Shown here: in pieces, positions 35,090 to 47,435 of the stretch
How positions within the stretch are numbered: position 1 is the first letter of the stretch
How the letters are laid out: every line of letters begins with the position of its first letter
Assembly (NCBI RefSeq): GCF_900096585.1
Contig: NZ_FMYH01000005.1
Coordinates: forward strand, 62,001 to 126,000
From: Sanguibacter gelidistatuariae
GTDB taxonomy: Bacteria; Actinomycetota; Actinomycetes; Actinomycetales; Cellulomonadaceae
Direction of reading: 5' to 3'
DNA length: 64,000 nt
Notes under the pieces: model-generated
Seen by the model: only the letters and a program-made list of their open reading frames with translations
The model's database searches: none
What the model was told of the DNA's origin: nothing
Translations under genes and position numbers: made by a program

Positions 35090-37483
35090 ATGAACGGATC
35101 GACCACGACCGAGACGACGGGTCTCACGACGGCCGAGGTCGACGACCGCCGGTCCAAGGGCCTGACGAACACGGTCTCCCACCAGACGTCCCGGACCTTC
35201 AAGGACATCCTCGGGGAGAACATCTTCACGCTGTTCAACCTCATCCTGGTGATCGCCCTGGTCCTCGTGCTGGCGACGGGACGCTGGCCGGACGCGCTGT
35301 TCGGCCTGGTCATCGTCGTCAATGCGGCGATCGGCATCGTCACCGAGTACCGGGCCAAGCGCACCCTGGACAACCTTGCGATCCTCGACGCGCCGTTCGC
35401 GCGGGTGACCCGCGACGGCGCCCAGGCGCAGGTGCGCCTCGAAGACATCGTGCGCGACGACGTCGTGCACCTCGCGACCGGGGACCAGGTCCCCGCGGAC
35501 GGGGAGGTCCTGGAGACGCGGGGCCTCGAGGTCGACGAGTCGCTGCTGACGGGGGAGTCGCGCTCGGTCCACAAGCACGTCGGCGACGAGGTGCTGTCCG
35601 GCTCGTCGATCGTCGCGGGCAGCGCCGTCTACCGGGTGACCCGGGTCGGGGAGGACGGCTACGCCAACCGGATCACCGCCGCGGCGAAGAAGTACTCGAC
35701 CGTGCAGTCGGACCTGCGTGACGGCGTCAACAAGATCCTGCGCGTCGTGTCCTTCGGGATCGTGCCCATCGCGCTCCTGCTCGCCTGGAGCCAGCTGCGG
35801 GCCACCGGGGGATGGGAGACCGCCTTCCAGGACGGCCACTGGAAGGACGCCGTCGTCGCGGCCGTGGCCGGCGTGGTCGGGATGATCCCCGAGGGTCTGG
35901 TCCTGCTCACCTCGCTGAACTTCGCGATCGCATCCATGCTGCTGGCCCGCCAGAAGGTTCTCGTCCAGGAGCTCGCCGCGGTCGAGGTGCTCGCCCGGGT
36001 CGACGTGCTCTGCCTCGACAAGACCGGAACCATCACCGACGGGACCGTGTCCCTCACCGGCCTCAAGACCCTTGCCGATCTCCCCGGGGCGATGGCCGCG
36101 CTCGCCGCCTTCGCGGCCGACTCCGACGGGAACGCCACCTCCAAGGCCCTGGCTGCTGGCGTCGCCGAGGTCACAGCTGCCGCGGTCACCGGCGTAGTCC
36201 CGTTCTCCTCCGCCCGCAAATGGAGTGCGGTCGCCACGGCCGACGGCGCCTGGGTCATGGGCGCCCCCGAGATCCTGCTCGGTGACCGCACGGACTCAGG
36301 CGCCGAGCAGGCGCGCGCCCTCGTGGCCGCCGAGGCCGACACCGGCGCCCGGGTGCTGCTGCTCGCTCGCAGCCCGCAGGGCCTGCCCGCGACCGACGCG
36401 CCGCTCGGAGCCGACCTGGTGCCCGCGGTCGTCGCGGTGCTGGGGGAGCGGATCCGCCCAGACGCCGCCCAGACGCTCGCCTACTTCCGCGAGCAGGGCG
36501 TGCACGCGAAGGTCATCTCCGGCGACAACCCCGACACGGTCGCCGCGATCGCCACCCGGGTGGGACTGCGCGGGGAGGGCGTTGTTGTCGAGGGCTACGA
36601 TGCCCGCAACCTGCCCACCGACGACCCGGACGAGTTCGCCCGCATCGTCGACGAGTATGACGTGTTCGGCCGGGTCACCCCCGAGCAGAAGCGCGAGCTG
36701 GTGCACGTGCTGCAAGGCCAGGGCCACGTCGTGGCGATGACCGGCGACGGCGTCAACGACGCCCTCGCGCTCAAGGACGCCGACCTCGGCATCGCCATGG
36801 GCAACGGCGCGGGTGCGAGCAAGGCCGTCGCGCGCATCGTCCTGGTCGACGGCCGGTTCTCGACCCTCCCCGGGGTGCTTGGGCAGGGTCGACGGGTGAT
36901 GGCGAACATGGAGCGGGTCGCGACCCTCTTCCTGACCAAGACGACCTACGCGGCGCTGCTCGCCGTCGTCGTGGTGCTTCTCGCCTGGCCGTATCCCTTC
37001 CTGCCGCGACACATGACAGTCATCGGTTCCCTGACGATCGGTATCCCGGCCTTCTTCCTCGCCCTGCCGCCGAACAACCAGCGGTTCCTGCCCGGATTTC
37101 TGCGGCGCTGCCTGTCCTTCGCCATCCCGCTGGGGATCGTCACCGGGGCGCTGGCGCTCGTCGTCTTCTCGGTCGTGTGGAATGTCGACTCCCTCGTCCA
37201 GGCGCGCACAGCCGTCTACATCGTGCTCATCGTCGTCGGGCTGTGGGTCGTGGGTGTGGTTGCCCGCCCCTGGGCGGCGTGGAAGATCGCGATGATCGTG
37301 GTGCTCGGTGCGGCCGCGGCCGCGACCCTGTGGATCCCGTGGGTCCATGAGCTGGTCAACCTCGAGCACCCGAGCCGCAGCGCCGTCGGAGTGATCGTCG
37401 GGGCGATCGTCGTCGGCTGTCTCCTGGTCGAGGCGATCCACCGCTGGCTGACGCCGTGGCTGGCGAGCAAGAATGTATCTTGA
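35090..37483 (+). CDS. P-type cation-translocating ATPase (CtpE-like)
   Basis: 797 aa, ATG preceded by AGGAGAAC. All P-type landmarks are present: TGES in the actuator loop near residue 153, phosphorylation site DKTGT with D310, and the hinge TGDGVNDALALKDADLGIAMG near 540-565. There are two helices before the actuator, two flanking PEGL (MIPEGLVLLTS, near 270), and six C-terminal helices. No N-terminal heavy-metal domain or CPC motif is present, so a heavy-metal exporter is unlikely. The length and PEGL motif resemble mycobacterial CtpE, implicated in calcium uptake; magnesium is an alternative. Its stop codon lies inside the palindrome that precedes aconitase. Confidence 0.85.
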   Translation: MNGSTTTETTGLTTAEVDDRRSKGLTNTVSHQTSRTFKDILGENIFTLFNLILVIALVLVLATGRWPDALFGLVIVVNAAIGIVTEYRAKRTLDNLAILDAPFARVTRDGAQAQVRLEDIVRDDVVHLATGDQVPADGEVLETRGLEVDESLLTGESRSVHKHVGDEVLSGSSIVAGSAVYRVTRVGEDGYANRITAAAKKYSTVQSDLRDGVNKILRVVSFGIVPIALLLAWSQLRATGGWETAFQDGHWKDAVVAAVAGVVGMIPEGLVLLTSLNFAIASMLLARQKVLVQELAAVEVLARVDVLCLDKTGTITDGTVSLTGLKTLADLPGAMAALAAFAADSDGNATSKALAAGVAEVTAAAVTGVVPFSSARKWSAVATADGAWVMGAPEILLGDRTDSGAEQARALVAAEADTGARVLLLARSPQGLPATDAPLGADLVPAVVAVLGERIRPDAAQTLAYFREQGVHAKVISGDNPDTVAAIATRVGLRGEGVVVEGYDARNLPTDDPDEFARIVDEYDVFGRVTPEQKRELVHVLQGQGHVVAMTGDGVNDALALKDADLGIAMGNGAGASKAVARIVLVDGRFSTLPGVLGQGRRVMANMERVATLFLTKTTYAALLAVVVVLLAWPYPFLPRHMTVIGSLTIGIPAFFLALPPNNQRFLPGFLRRCLSFAIPLGIVTGALALVVFSVVWNVDSLVQARTAVYIVLIVVGLWVVGVVARPWAAWKIAMIVVLGAAAAATLWIPWVHELVNLEHPSRSAVGVIVGAIVVGCLLVEAIHRWLTPWLASKNVS

Positions 37484-37506
37484 CGTCAAGATACATGCGG
37501 TATGAT
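37473..37506 (+). promoter_or_regulatory. Aconitase promoter with perfect 24-bp palindrome
   Basis: The half-site ATGTATCTTGAC (37473-37484) is followed at once by its exact inverted copy to 37496. TTGACG (37480-37485) inside it can serve as a -35 for TATGAT (37501-37506), with a short 15-nt spacer. A dimeric repressor on the palindrome would block the promoter. In Streptomyces the MarR-family regulator TamR controls the aconitase gene; that family is the leading candidate. Confidence 0.65.
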
Positions 37507-37521
37507 GGTCGTGGATTCATC

Positions 37522-37547
37522 GCTGGGGCACGCGTGCCCGCCCCAGC
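37522..37547 (+). other. Hairpin in the aconitase mRNA leader
   Basis: GCTGGGGC (37522-37529) pairs with GCCCCAGC (37540-37547) around a 10-nt loop. The overlapping palindrome GGCACGCGTGCC offers an alternative fold. No T-run follows, so it is more likely a leader structure than a simple terminator. Confidence 0.45.
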
Positions 37548-37667
37548 CAACGAGCAGCACCCGGCGTAGGCTGGGAAAAACCCCCATGTAACAGAAGTGG
37601 TGCACCGCGGGTGGCGTCCGTCGCCAGGTCAGCGGGCACCATACTCGCCAACGATGAAGGAGCGTAC

Positions 37668-40424
<2,757 letters not shown>

Positions 40425-40449
40425 CCCGCAGCACCCCCTGCAGCACCGC

Positions 40450-40491
40450 CCGACGGCGGGGCACCCACTCCGGTGGGAGCCCCGCCGTCGG
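40450..40491 (+). terminator. acnA terminator
   Basis: A 13-bp stem starting CCGACGGCGGGGC is closed by GCCCCGCCGTCGG, with an inner 5-bp CCCAC/GTGGG stem, 26 bp after the acnA stop. There is no U-run, as is usual for high-GC actinobacteria. Confidence 0.75.
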
Positions 40492-40655
40492 CGTATGTCC
40501 GCCCAGCCGCCCCAGCCCGCGGGCCGTCCGGCCCCAGCGGCCCCGGCCACCTCCCGACTCCGCCCGGTCGGGCACCTACGGACGGGGAGGTATGGGAGGT
40601 GGGCGTTCGGGTGGGACGGCGTTGTGGTAGCGGTCGGGTGGGCGTTGAATGAGGG

Positions 40656-41207
40656 ATGACCACTCCGGCGACCAGGACGGGTCCGCTCGTCTTCACGATC
40701 GGCCATTCGACGCATCCGATCGATGAGTTTGTCCGGATGCTCATGCACAACGCCGTCCAGGAGGTCGTCGACGTCCGGACCGTGCCCGGTTCTCGGCACA
40801 ACCCGCAATTCGGTCAAGAGGCTCTTGAGGGCAGCCTGGCTGCAGCGGGCATCGGCTACGAACGGCTGGCCGAGCTGGGCGGGCTGCGGTATACCCCGGT
40901 GGGAACCGACTCGATCAACGGGGCGTGGCGGAACAAGAGCTTTCGCAACTATGCCGACTACATGCAGACCCCGGCATTCGCCGTCGGCATCGATACGCTT
41001 ATCAACCTGGCCGAGCGGCGCAGGGTTGCCGTCATGTGCGCCGAGGCGGTCCCGTGGCGCTGCCATCGCTCGCTGATCGGGGACGCCCTGCTGGTCCGAG
41101 GCATCGAGGTCGCAGACATCATGTCCTCCACGTCGACGAAACCTCACGCCATGACAAGCTTCGCCGCGGTCGACGGCGAGCGTGTGTGGTACCCGGAGAC
41201 CACGTAG
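40656..41207 (+). CDS. DUF488 family protein
   Basis: 183 aa, ATG start with GAGGG just upstream. The family signature is clear: FTIGHSTHPIDEFVRML at the start, VVDVRTVPGSRHNPQFG near residue 40, YERLAELGGLRYTP and VAVMCAEAVPWRCHRSLIGDALL near residue 125. The CAE...CHR pair of cysteine and histidine suggests a metal- or redox-active site, but the reaction is unknown. It stands alone between acnA and a convergent minus-strand operon. Confidence 0.85.
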   Translation: MTTPATRTGPLVFTIGHSTHPIDEFVRMLMHNAVQEVVDVRTVPGSRHNPQFGQEALEGSLAAAGIGYERLAELGGLRYTPVGTDSINGAWRNKSFRNYADYMQTPAFAVGIDTLINLAERRRVAVMCAEAVPWRCHRSLIGDALLVRGIEVADIMSSTSTKPHAMTSFAAVDGERVWYPETT

Positions 41208-41239
41208 CGGAGCCGAGTGCAGCGCGCGGACGGCGCGGG

Positions 41240-42160
41240 TCAGTCCCCGCTGAGCACCTGGTCCAGCGCCTGCGCGCCGAGCCGGGCGAAGGTGGGGTCG
41301 TCGTCGCTGTGGGCCGCCATGGCGGTCGCCATGATCAGCGCCCAGCCGCGCGCCCGCAGCCACGTGCTCTCCTCGACGGCGCAGCGGGCCTCGACCTCGG
41401 CCCGGAAGACCGCCCGGCCCGCGGCGTCGAAGGTCAGCCACGCGGTCGCGAGGTCGCAGGCCGGGTCGCCGGAGCTCATGTCGCCGAAGTCGACGACCGC
41501 GCGCAGCTCGACGTCTCCGGCCGGGGACCCGCCGACCACGATGTTGAAGGGGTGCAGGTCGCCGTGCAGCCACAGCGCGGGGCCGTCCCACTCGGGAGAG
41601 GCGAGCGCTTGCGCCCAGACCGCGTGGAGCTCGTCCCCGCGGGCGTGAGCGATGGCCTTGATCCGCTCCCGCACCACCGCGTCGCGATCGGCGAGCGGAC
41701 CGCCGCGGACCGGGTTGACCGGTCCGTCGGCCGGCGCGGGGGCGTGCAGCTGGGTGAGGAACCGCGCGAGGGGAGCGGCGATCGGACCGAGCCGCGCTCG
41801 GTCGACGGCGCCGGCCTCCCGACCCTCGATCCACGGGACCACGCTCCAGTGCCACGGGTAGTACGACGTCGGCGTGCCGGCGAAGAGGGGAGCGGGGACC
41901 TGGACGTCGACCGCCGTCGCCATGCCGGCCAACCAGGTCTGCTCGTTGACGAGCAGCTGCGCACCGAACAGGCGTCGCGGGACGCGGACGGCGGCGGAGC
42001 CGCCGAGGCGCAGCATCGCGTTGTCCCAGCCCTGAGAGACGAGGCGGAGATCAAGCTCGGCCACCGCACCCAGGCCGTCGATCTGCGGGCACTGGTCGGC
42101 CAGCAGCCGGCGCACGAGCGCGGCGTCGACCTCGACCTCGGCCGCGGGCTTGTCAGCCAC
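41240..42160 (-). CDS. Aminoglycoside phosphotransferase (APH) family protein
   Basis: 306 aa, ATG start. The catalytic loop HGDLHPFNIVV lies near residue 198 and the metal-binding AVVDFGDMSSGDPACDLATAW near residue 220; LGGSAAVRVPRR supplies the N-lobe. The family phosphorylates small molecules. Its start overlaps the end of the glutamine amidotransferase gene by 8 nt, so the two are one operon. This and the protein at 5071-6048 are two different members of the family in one window. No evidence ties it to a particular substrate or to resistance. Confidence 0.8.
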   Translation of the reverse strand: MADKPAAEVEVDAALVRRLLADQCPQIDGLGAVAELDLRLVSQGWDNAMLRLGGSAAVRVPRRLFGAQLLVNEQTWLAGMATAVDVQVPAPLFAGTPTSYYPWHWSVVPWIEGREAGAVDRARLGPIAAPLARFLTQLHAPAPADGPVNPVRGGPLADRDAVVRERIKAIAHARGDELHAVWAQALASPEWDGPALWLHGDLHPFNIVVGGSPAGDVELRAVVDFGDMSSGDPACDLATAWLTFDAAGRAVFRAEVEARCAVEESTWLRARGWALIMATAMAAHSDDDPTFARLGAQALDQVLSGD

Positions 42161-42887
42161 GTCGGCTGAGGATCGCGTCGGCGAAGGCGCCGAAGACGAC
42201 GTGGGCGCGCGGCACGAGGCTCGGGAAGCGGGCGGCCGCGTCGGCGGCGATCTGGGCGACGGCGCCCGCGGACAGGTCGCCGCTCATCACGGGCTCGGCG
42301 AGCCACCGGGCGAGCAGAGGCCCGTCCACCTCGAGGTGGAACTGCAGGCCGAGGGCGCTGCCGTGGCGGAAGGCCTGCACGGGGGTGACATCCGAGGACG
42401 CCAGGACGGTCGATCCGGCGGGGGCGTCGACGGCGTCGCCGTGCCAGTGCAGCACGACGGGGTCCGGGGTGGCGTCGACCGTGAGCGGGTAAAGCATGGG
42501 GTCACGCAGACCGGCGCCGGTCAGTGCGACCGGGGCCATGCCGACCTCGGACCCGCGGCCCGTATGCAGCCGGGCGCCGAGCGCGACGGCCAGCAGCTGC
42601 ATGCCCAGGCAGACGCCCAGGACCGGGACCCCGGCGGCGGTCGCCTCGGCCAGCAGCCGACGCTCGGCCGCGAGACCCGGGTGGGCGGCGTCGTCGAGCG
42701 CACCCATCGGCCCGCCCATCACAACCAGACCGTCGAGCTCGGCGACGTCCGGCAGATCGGGGTTCGGATCGTCCAGGGCCGTGACCGCGCGCCAGGTCAG
42801 GCCGCGCGAGTCGAGGGCTCGGGCGATGATCCCGGGTTCCTCCCAGGCGGCGTGCTGGACGACCAGGACGGTGCGGGCAGGGCTCAC
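42153..42887 (-). CDS. Type 1 glutamine amidotransferase
   Basis: 244 aa from the GTG at 42887. The class I triad is visible: nucleophile Cys in GVCLGMQLLAVALG near residue 92, His in LGLQFHLEVDG near residue 180, with Glu two residues on. DGLVVMGGPMGALDD precedes the Cys. These proteins hydrolyse glutamine, or other gamma-glutamyl amides, for a partner; stand-alone forms are often annotated as GMP synthase-like. The downstream APH-family kinase is translationally coupled. The start sits in a GTGA overlap with a possible 26-codon leader ORF. Confidence 0.78.
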   Translation of the reverse strand: MSPARTVLVVQHAAWEEPGIIARALDSRGLTWRAVTALDDPNPDLPDVAELDGLVVMGGPMGALDDAAHPGLAAERRLLAEATAAGVPVLGVCLGMQLLAVALGARLHTGRGSEVGMAPVALTGAGLRDPMLYPLTVDATPDPVVLHWHGDAVDAPAGSTVLASSDVTPVQAFRHGSALGLQFHLEVDGPLLARWLAEPVMSGDLSAGAVAQIAADAAARFPSLVPRAHVVFGAFADAILSRRG

Positions 42888-42964
42888 GCGTCGGCCTCGA
42901 CAGCGGGGCGCGTGCACCCGGTCGGCCGACCGGTCGTCAGGGAGCAGGCTGGTGAGTGGGTCAT
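42884..42964 (-). CDS. Putative 26-aa leaderless small ORF coupled to the amidotransferase gene
   Basis: On the minus strand TAGCAT (42971-42976) lies 6 nt before an ATG at 42964 that opens MTHSPACSLTTGRPTGCTRP... and closes with TGA overlapping the amidotransferase GTG (GTGA). Leaderless spacing plus a coupling overlap argue that it is translated. It contains two Cys and includes a 16-bp palindrome (42918-42933). The peptide may matter only for coupling. Confidence 0.4.
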   Translation of the reverse strand: MTHSPACSLTTGRPTGCTRPAVEADA

Positions 42965-43014
42965 GCCGCCATGCTATCGACCGGCGGGACACCGAGCGGC
43001 CAGGCCGCGACAGT

Positions 43015-43689
43015 TCAGGCCGGCACGTCGATGGGCCGCGGTTCCCACGGCTGCGTCCACCCGAGGGCGTCGAAGAGCCCGTCGAGGACAAGTCCGGTAA
43101 AGCCCCAGACGATCCGGTCCTCGACCGCGAAGGCTGGGCTGTCGAAGACGCGCGTCCCGCGGTGGATCACGGCCGTCCCTCTGTTTGCCGGGTCGAGCAG
43201 CGTGGCGACGGGGACGCGGAACACGGCTGCGGACTCGGCGGGGTCCATGGCCGCGACCGCGCACGGCACATCCCACCAGGCCAGGACCGGGGTGACCACG
43301 TGGTTGCTGACCGGCAGCGGCAGGTCGCCCAGCACGCCGACGACGTCGACGCCGGCCGGGTCCAGGCCCGTCTCCTCCGCGCCCTCGCGCAGCGCGGCGG
43401 CCACCGGGCCCGAATCCTCGGGGTCGATCCGCCCGCCGGGGAAGGCGATCTGACCGGGGTGATGGTTGAGCGAGGCCGCCCGCTCGACGAACAGCAGGTC
43501 CACGGCCGGCGCGCCACCACCGGCCGTGCGGCCGGGAGTCCCAAGGGCGCCCGCCGCCGGTCCGATGTCACCGAACAGCACGAGCACCGCCGCCGCCCGG
43601 GCCTGCGCGTCCGTGTGGGACAGGGCCCGGTCCCACACGAGGCCGGACCGGACGAGGCGGTCGAGCTGGGCGCGGACGGACTCGGTCAT
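43015..43689 (-). CDS. Nudix hydrolase (CoA pyrophosphatase-like)
   Basis: 224 aa from the ATG at 43689. The Nudix box is complete: GGRIDPEDSGPVAAALREG followed by AEETGL, around residues 85-107, matching GX5EX7REUXEEXGU apart from D at the first acidic position. The preceding SLNHHPGQIAFPGGR resembles the UPF0035 signature of CoA diphosphatases such as NudL. It likely cleaves CoA or related pyrophosphates. It begins 4 bp after the guaB1 stop, so it is in an operon with guaB1. Confidence 0.85.
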   Translation of the reverse strand: MTESVRAQLDRLVRSGLVWDRALSHTDAQARAAAVLVLFGDIGPAAGALGTPGRTAGGGAPAVDLLFVERAASLNHHPGQIAFPGGRIDPEDSGPVAAALREGAEETGLDPAGVDVVGVLGDLPLPVSNHVVTPVLAWWDVPCAVAAMDPAESAAVFRVPVATLLDPANRGTAVIHRGTRVFDSPAFAVEDRIVWGFTGLVLDGLFDALGWTQPWEPRPIDVPA

Positions 43690-43693
43690 GGCT

Positions 43694-45157
<1,464 letters not shown>

Positions 45158-45370
45158 CTACGAACCGGCGACGGCCGGGAGGACCGATCGTGAGGATCGT
45201 GTGTGATTCTGCCGACCGTTCTGCGGTTTTCCTCGAATTTCCATGCCCGACGCCGTCATCGGGGCGCAGCCGTGCCGGTCGCCCAATAGAGTGGTTCCTT
45301 GTGCATCCCGCACGACCACGCCGTGCGCGAGCTCGCCCCCGAGCTGCTGCGGCAGCTGAGGAGGAACACC

Positions 45371-47248
45371 ATGGGGCTGTTGGAATCGATCCAGTCACCT
45401 GATGATCTCCGGCGGCTCACACCCGCGCAGGCGGAGGAGCTGGCCGCCGAGATCCGCGACTTCCTCGTGCAGTCCGTCTCGCGCACCGGTGGGCACCTGG
45501 GGCCCAACCTCGGCGTCGTCGAGCTGACGATCGGCATGCACCGGGTGTTCTCCTCGCCCTCGGACTCCTTCGTCTTCGACACCGGCCACCAGTCCTACGT
45601 GCACAAGCTGCTCACCGGTCGGCAGAACTTCGCCAACCTGCGCAGGCGCGAGGGCCTGTCGGGCTACCCCAGCCGCGCCGAGTCGCCCCACGACATCGTC
45701 GAGAACTCCCACGCCTCGACCGCGCTGAGCTGGGCGGACGGGATCGCCAAGGCGAACGTCGTGCGCGGGCTGACCGATCGGCACGTGGTCGCCGTCATGG
45801 GCGACGGCGCCCTGACCGGCGGCATGGCCTGGGAGGCGCTCAACAACATCGCCGCCGGCCCGGACCGTCGCCTCGTGCTCGTCGTCAACGACAACGGTCG
45901 CTCCTACGCCCCCACGATCGGTGGCATGGCCCACCACCTCGACACGCTGCGCACCACCCGCGGCTATGAGAACGTGCTGTCCTGGGGCAAGCGCACGCTG
46001 AACCGCTCTGGCCCTCCCGGGCGTGCGGCCTACGACGCCCTGCACGGGCTGAAGAAGGGCATCAAGGACGTCGTCGCCCCGCAGGGCATGTTCGAGGACC
46101 TCGGGATCAAGTACATCGGCCCCGTCGACGGGCACGACATCGGCGCGGTCGAGCGGGCGCTGCGGGCCGCCAAGGCCTTCGGTGGCCCGGTCCTTGTGCA
46201 CGTCATCACGGAGAAGGGCCGCGGTTACACCCCGGCCGAGCAGGACGTGGCCGACCGTTTCCACGCCGTCGGGCAGATCCACCCCGAGACCGGGCTGCCC
46301 GTGGCACCGTCCCGCTTCGGGTGGACCAAGGTCTTCGCGGACGAGATCGTCGCGATCGGGCACGCCCGGCCCGACGTCGTGGCGATCACCGCCGCGATGC
46401 TCGCCCCGGTCGGGCTCGCGCCCTTCGGGACGGCGTTCCCGACCCGCACCTTCGACGTCGGGATCGCCGAGCAGCACGCCGCCACGAGCGCGGCCGGCAT
46501 GGCCTTCGCGGGGCTGCACCCCGTCGTCGCGCTCTACGCGACCTTCCTCAACCGGGCCTTCGACCAGGTCCTCATGGACGTCGCCCTGCACAAGGCCGGG
46601 GTCACGTTCGTGCTCGACCGCGCCGGGATCACCGGCGACGACGGCGCGAGCCACAACGGCATGTGGGACATGGCCATGCTGCGCATCGTCCCGGGTCTGC
46701 ACCTGGCCGCGCCGCGCGACGAGCCGACGCTGCGGGCCGCGCTGCGCCGCGCGGTCGACATCGACGACGCGCCGAGCGTCGTGCGCTACCCGAAGGGGAG
46801 CATGGGGGAGGCGCTGCCGGCGATCGACTCCCTCGACGGCGTGGACATCCTCTCCCGTCAGGATCCCGGCGAGGCGTCTGTCCGGGTGCTCCTGGTCGGC
46901 ATCGGCTCGATGGCGACGACCGCGCTCGAGGTGAGCGAGCTGCTCGCCGCGCACGGCGTCGCCACAACCGTCGCGGCACCGACCTGGGTGCTGCCCATGC
47001 CGGACGCGCTCGTCAAGCTCAGCGGCGAGCACGACTTCGTGGTGACGATCGAGGACGGCCTCGCCGAGGGCGGGATCGGCGCGCTGCTGGGGGAGCGGGC
47101 CAGCCAGGCCGGGCTGCGGACCCGGGTGCACACGGTCGGGCTGCCGACGGCGTTCCTCGATCACGCGACCCGCGCGCAGATCGTGGCCGCGAACCGGTTG
47201 GGCGCCCCGGACATCGCCCGCGACGTGCTCGACGCGCTCGCGCGCTGA
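45371..47248 (+). CDS. dxs: 1-deoxy-D-xylulose-5-phosphate synthase
   Basis: 625 aa from the ATG at 45371, with GAGGAGGAAC upstream; a longer in-frame extension to 45299 lacks a ribosome site. It condenses pyruvate and glyceraldehyde 3-phosphate, the entry to the MEP isoprenoid route, using thiamine diphosphate. Motifs: [16 protein letters not shown] near residue 65, ThDP site [18 protein letters not shown] near 145, [15 protein letters not shown] near 370 and the C-terminal transketolase domain. TAGAGT (45287-45292) is a plausible -10, giving a leader of about 70 nt. It lies opposite guaB1. Confidence 0.96.
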   Translation: MGLLESIQSPDDLRRLTPAQAEELAAEIRDFLVQSVSRTGGHLGPNLGVVELTIGMHRVFSSPSDSFVFDTGHQSYVHKLLTGRQNFANLRRREGLSGYPSRAESPHDIVENSHASTALSWADGIAKANVVRGLTDRHVVAVMGDGALTGGMAWEALNNIAAGPDRRLVLVVNDNGRSYAPTIGGMAHHLDTLRTTRGYENVLSWGKRTLNRSGPPGRAAYDALHGLKKGIKDVVAPQGMFEDLGIKYIGPVDGHDIGAVERALRAAKAFGGPVLVHVITEKGRGYTPAEQDVADRFHAVGQIHPETGLPVAPSRFGWTKVFADEIVAIGHARPDVVAITAAMLAPVGLAPFGTAFPTRTFDVGIAEQHAATSAAGMAFAGLHPVVALYATFLNRAFDQVLMDVALHKAGVTFVLDRAGITGDDGASHNGMWDMAMLRIVPGLHLAAPRDEPTLRAALRRAVDIDDAPSVVRYPKGSMGEALPAIDSLDGVDILSRQDPGEASVRVLLVGIGSMATTALEVSELLAAHGVATTVAAPTWVLPMPDALVKLSGEHDFVVTIEDGLAEGGIGALLGERASQAGLRTRVHTVGLPTAFLDHATRAQIVAANRLGAPDIARDVLDALAR

Positions 47249-47288
47249 CCTGCGACGTCGATCTGCCCGGCGGCTATATGCTGTGTCC

Positions 47289-47330
47289 GTGATCACTCAC
47301 AGCGCGCGCCTCTGGTGGCCGACCCGGTAA
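47289..47330 (+). CDS. Trp leader peptide of the trpB2 attenuator
   Basis: The 13-codon frame GTG ATC ACT CAC AGC GCG CGC CTC TGG TGG CCG ACC CGG TAA encodes VITHSARLWWPTR. The two adjacent Trp codons, a stop soon after, and a tryptophan-synthase-type gene 105 bp downstream are the marks of ribosome-mediated trp attenuation. TATGCT (47277-47282) lies 6 nt before the GTG, so the leader peptide itself is likely translated from a leaderless mRNA. Confidence 0.7.
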   Translation: MITHSARLWWPTR

Positions 47331-47397
47331 CGGTCGGCCCCTCAAGCGTGCGCGGACCTTGCCCAACGACGGGTGGTCCCGCGGCCTTCGAGGCGGG
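47317..47397 (+). promoter_or_regulatory. trp attenuator hairpins upstream of trpB2
   Basis: Three stems can be drawn. GGCCGACC/GGTCGGCC (47317-47339) starts on the second Trp codon and has the stop codon in its loop. CGCGGACC.../GGTC(C)CGCG spans 47351-47383. CCCGC/GCGGG spans 47378-47397 and shares bases with the second stem, so those two exclude each other. A ribosome stalled at the Trp codons would melt the first stem. Which downstream form stops transcription needs folding analysis. Confidence 0.5.
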
Positions 47398-47435
47398 GAG
47401 TCGCCCGCCGGCGAACCCGCGACAGAAGGATCTCC

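Noticed and set aside
45190-45402. Short plus-strand frame overlapping the dxs start
   Set aside because: Arg/Ala-rich composition, no domain, and dxs has a strong ribosome site at its own ATG; at most a leader frame.
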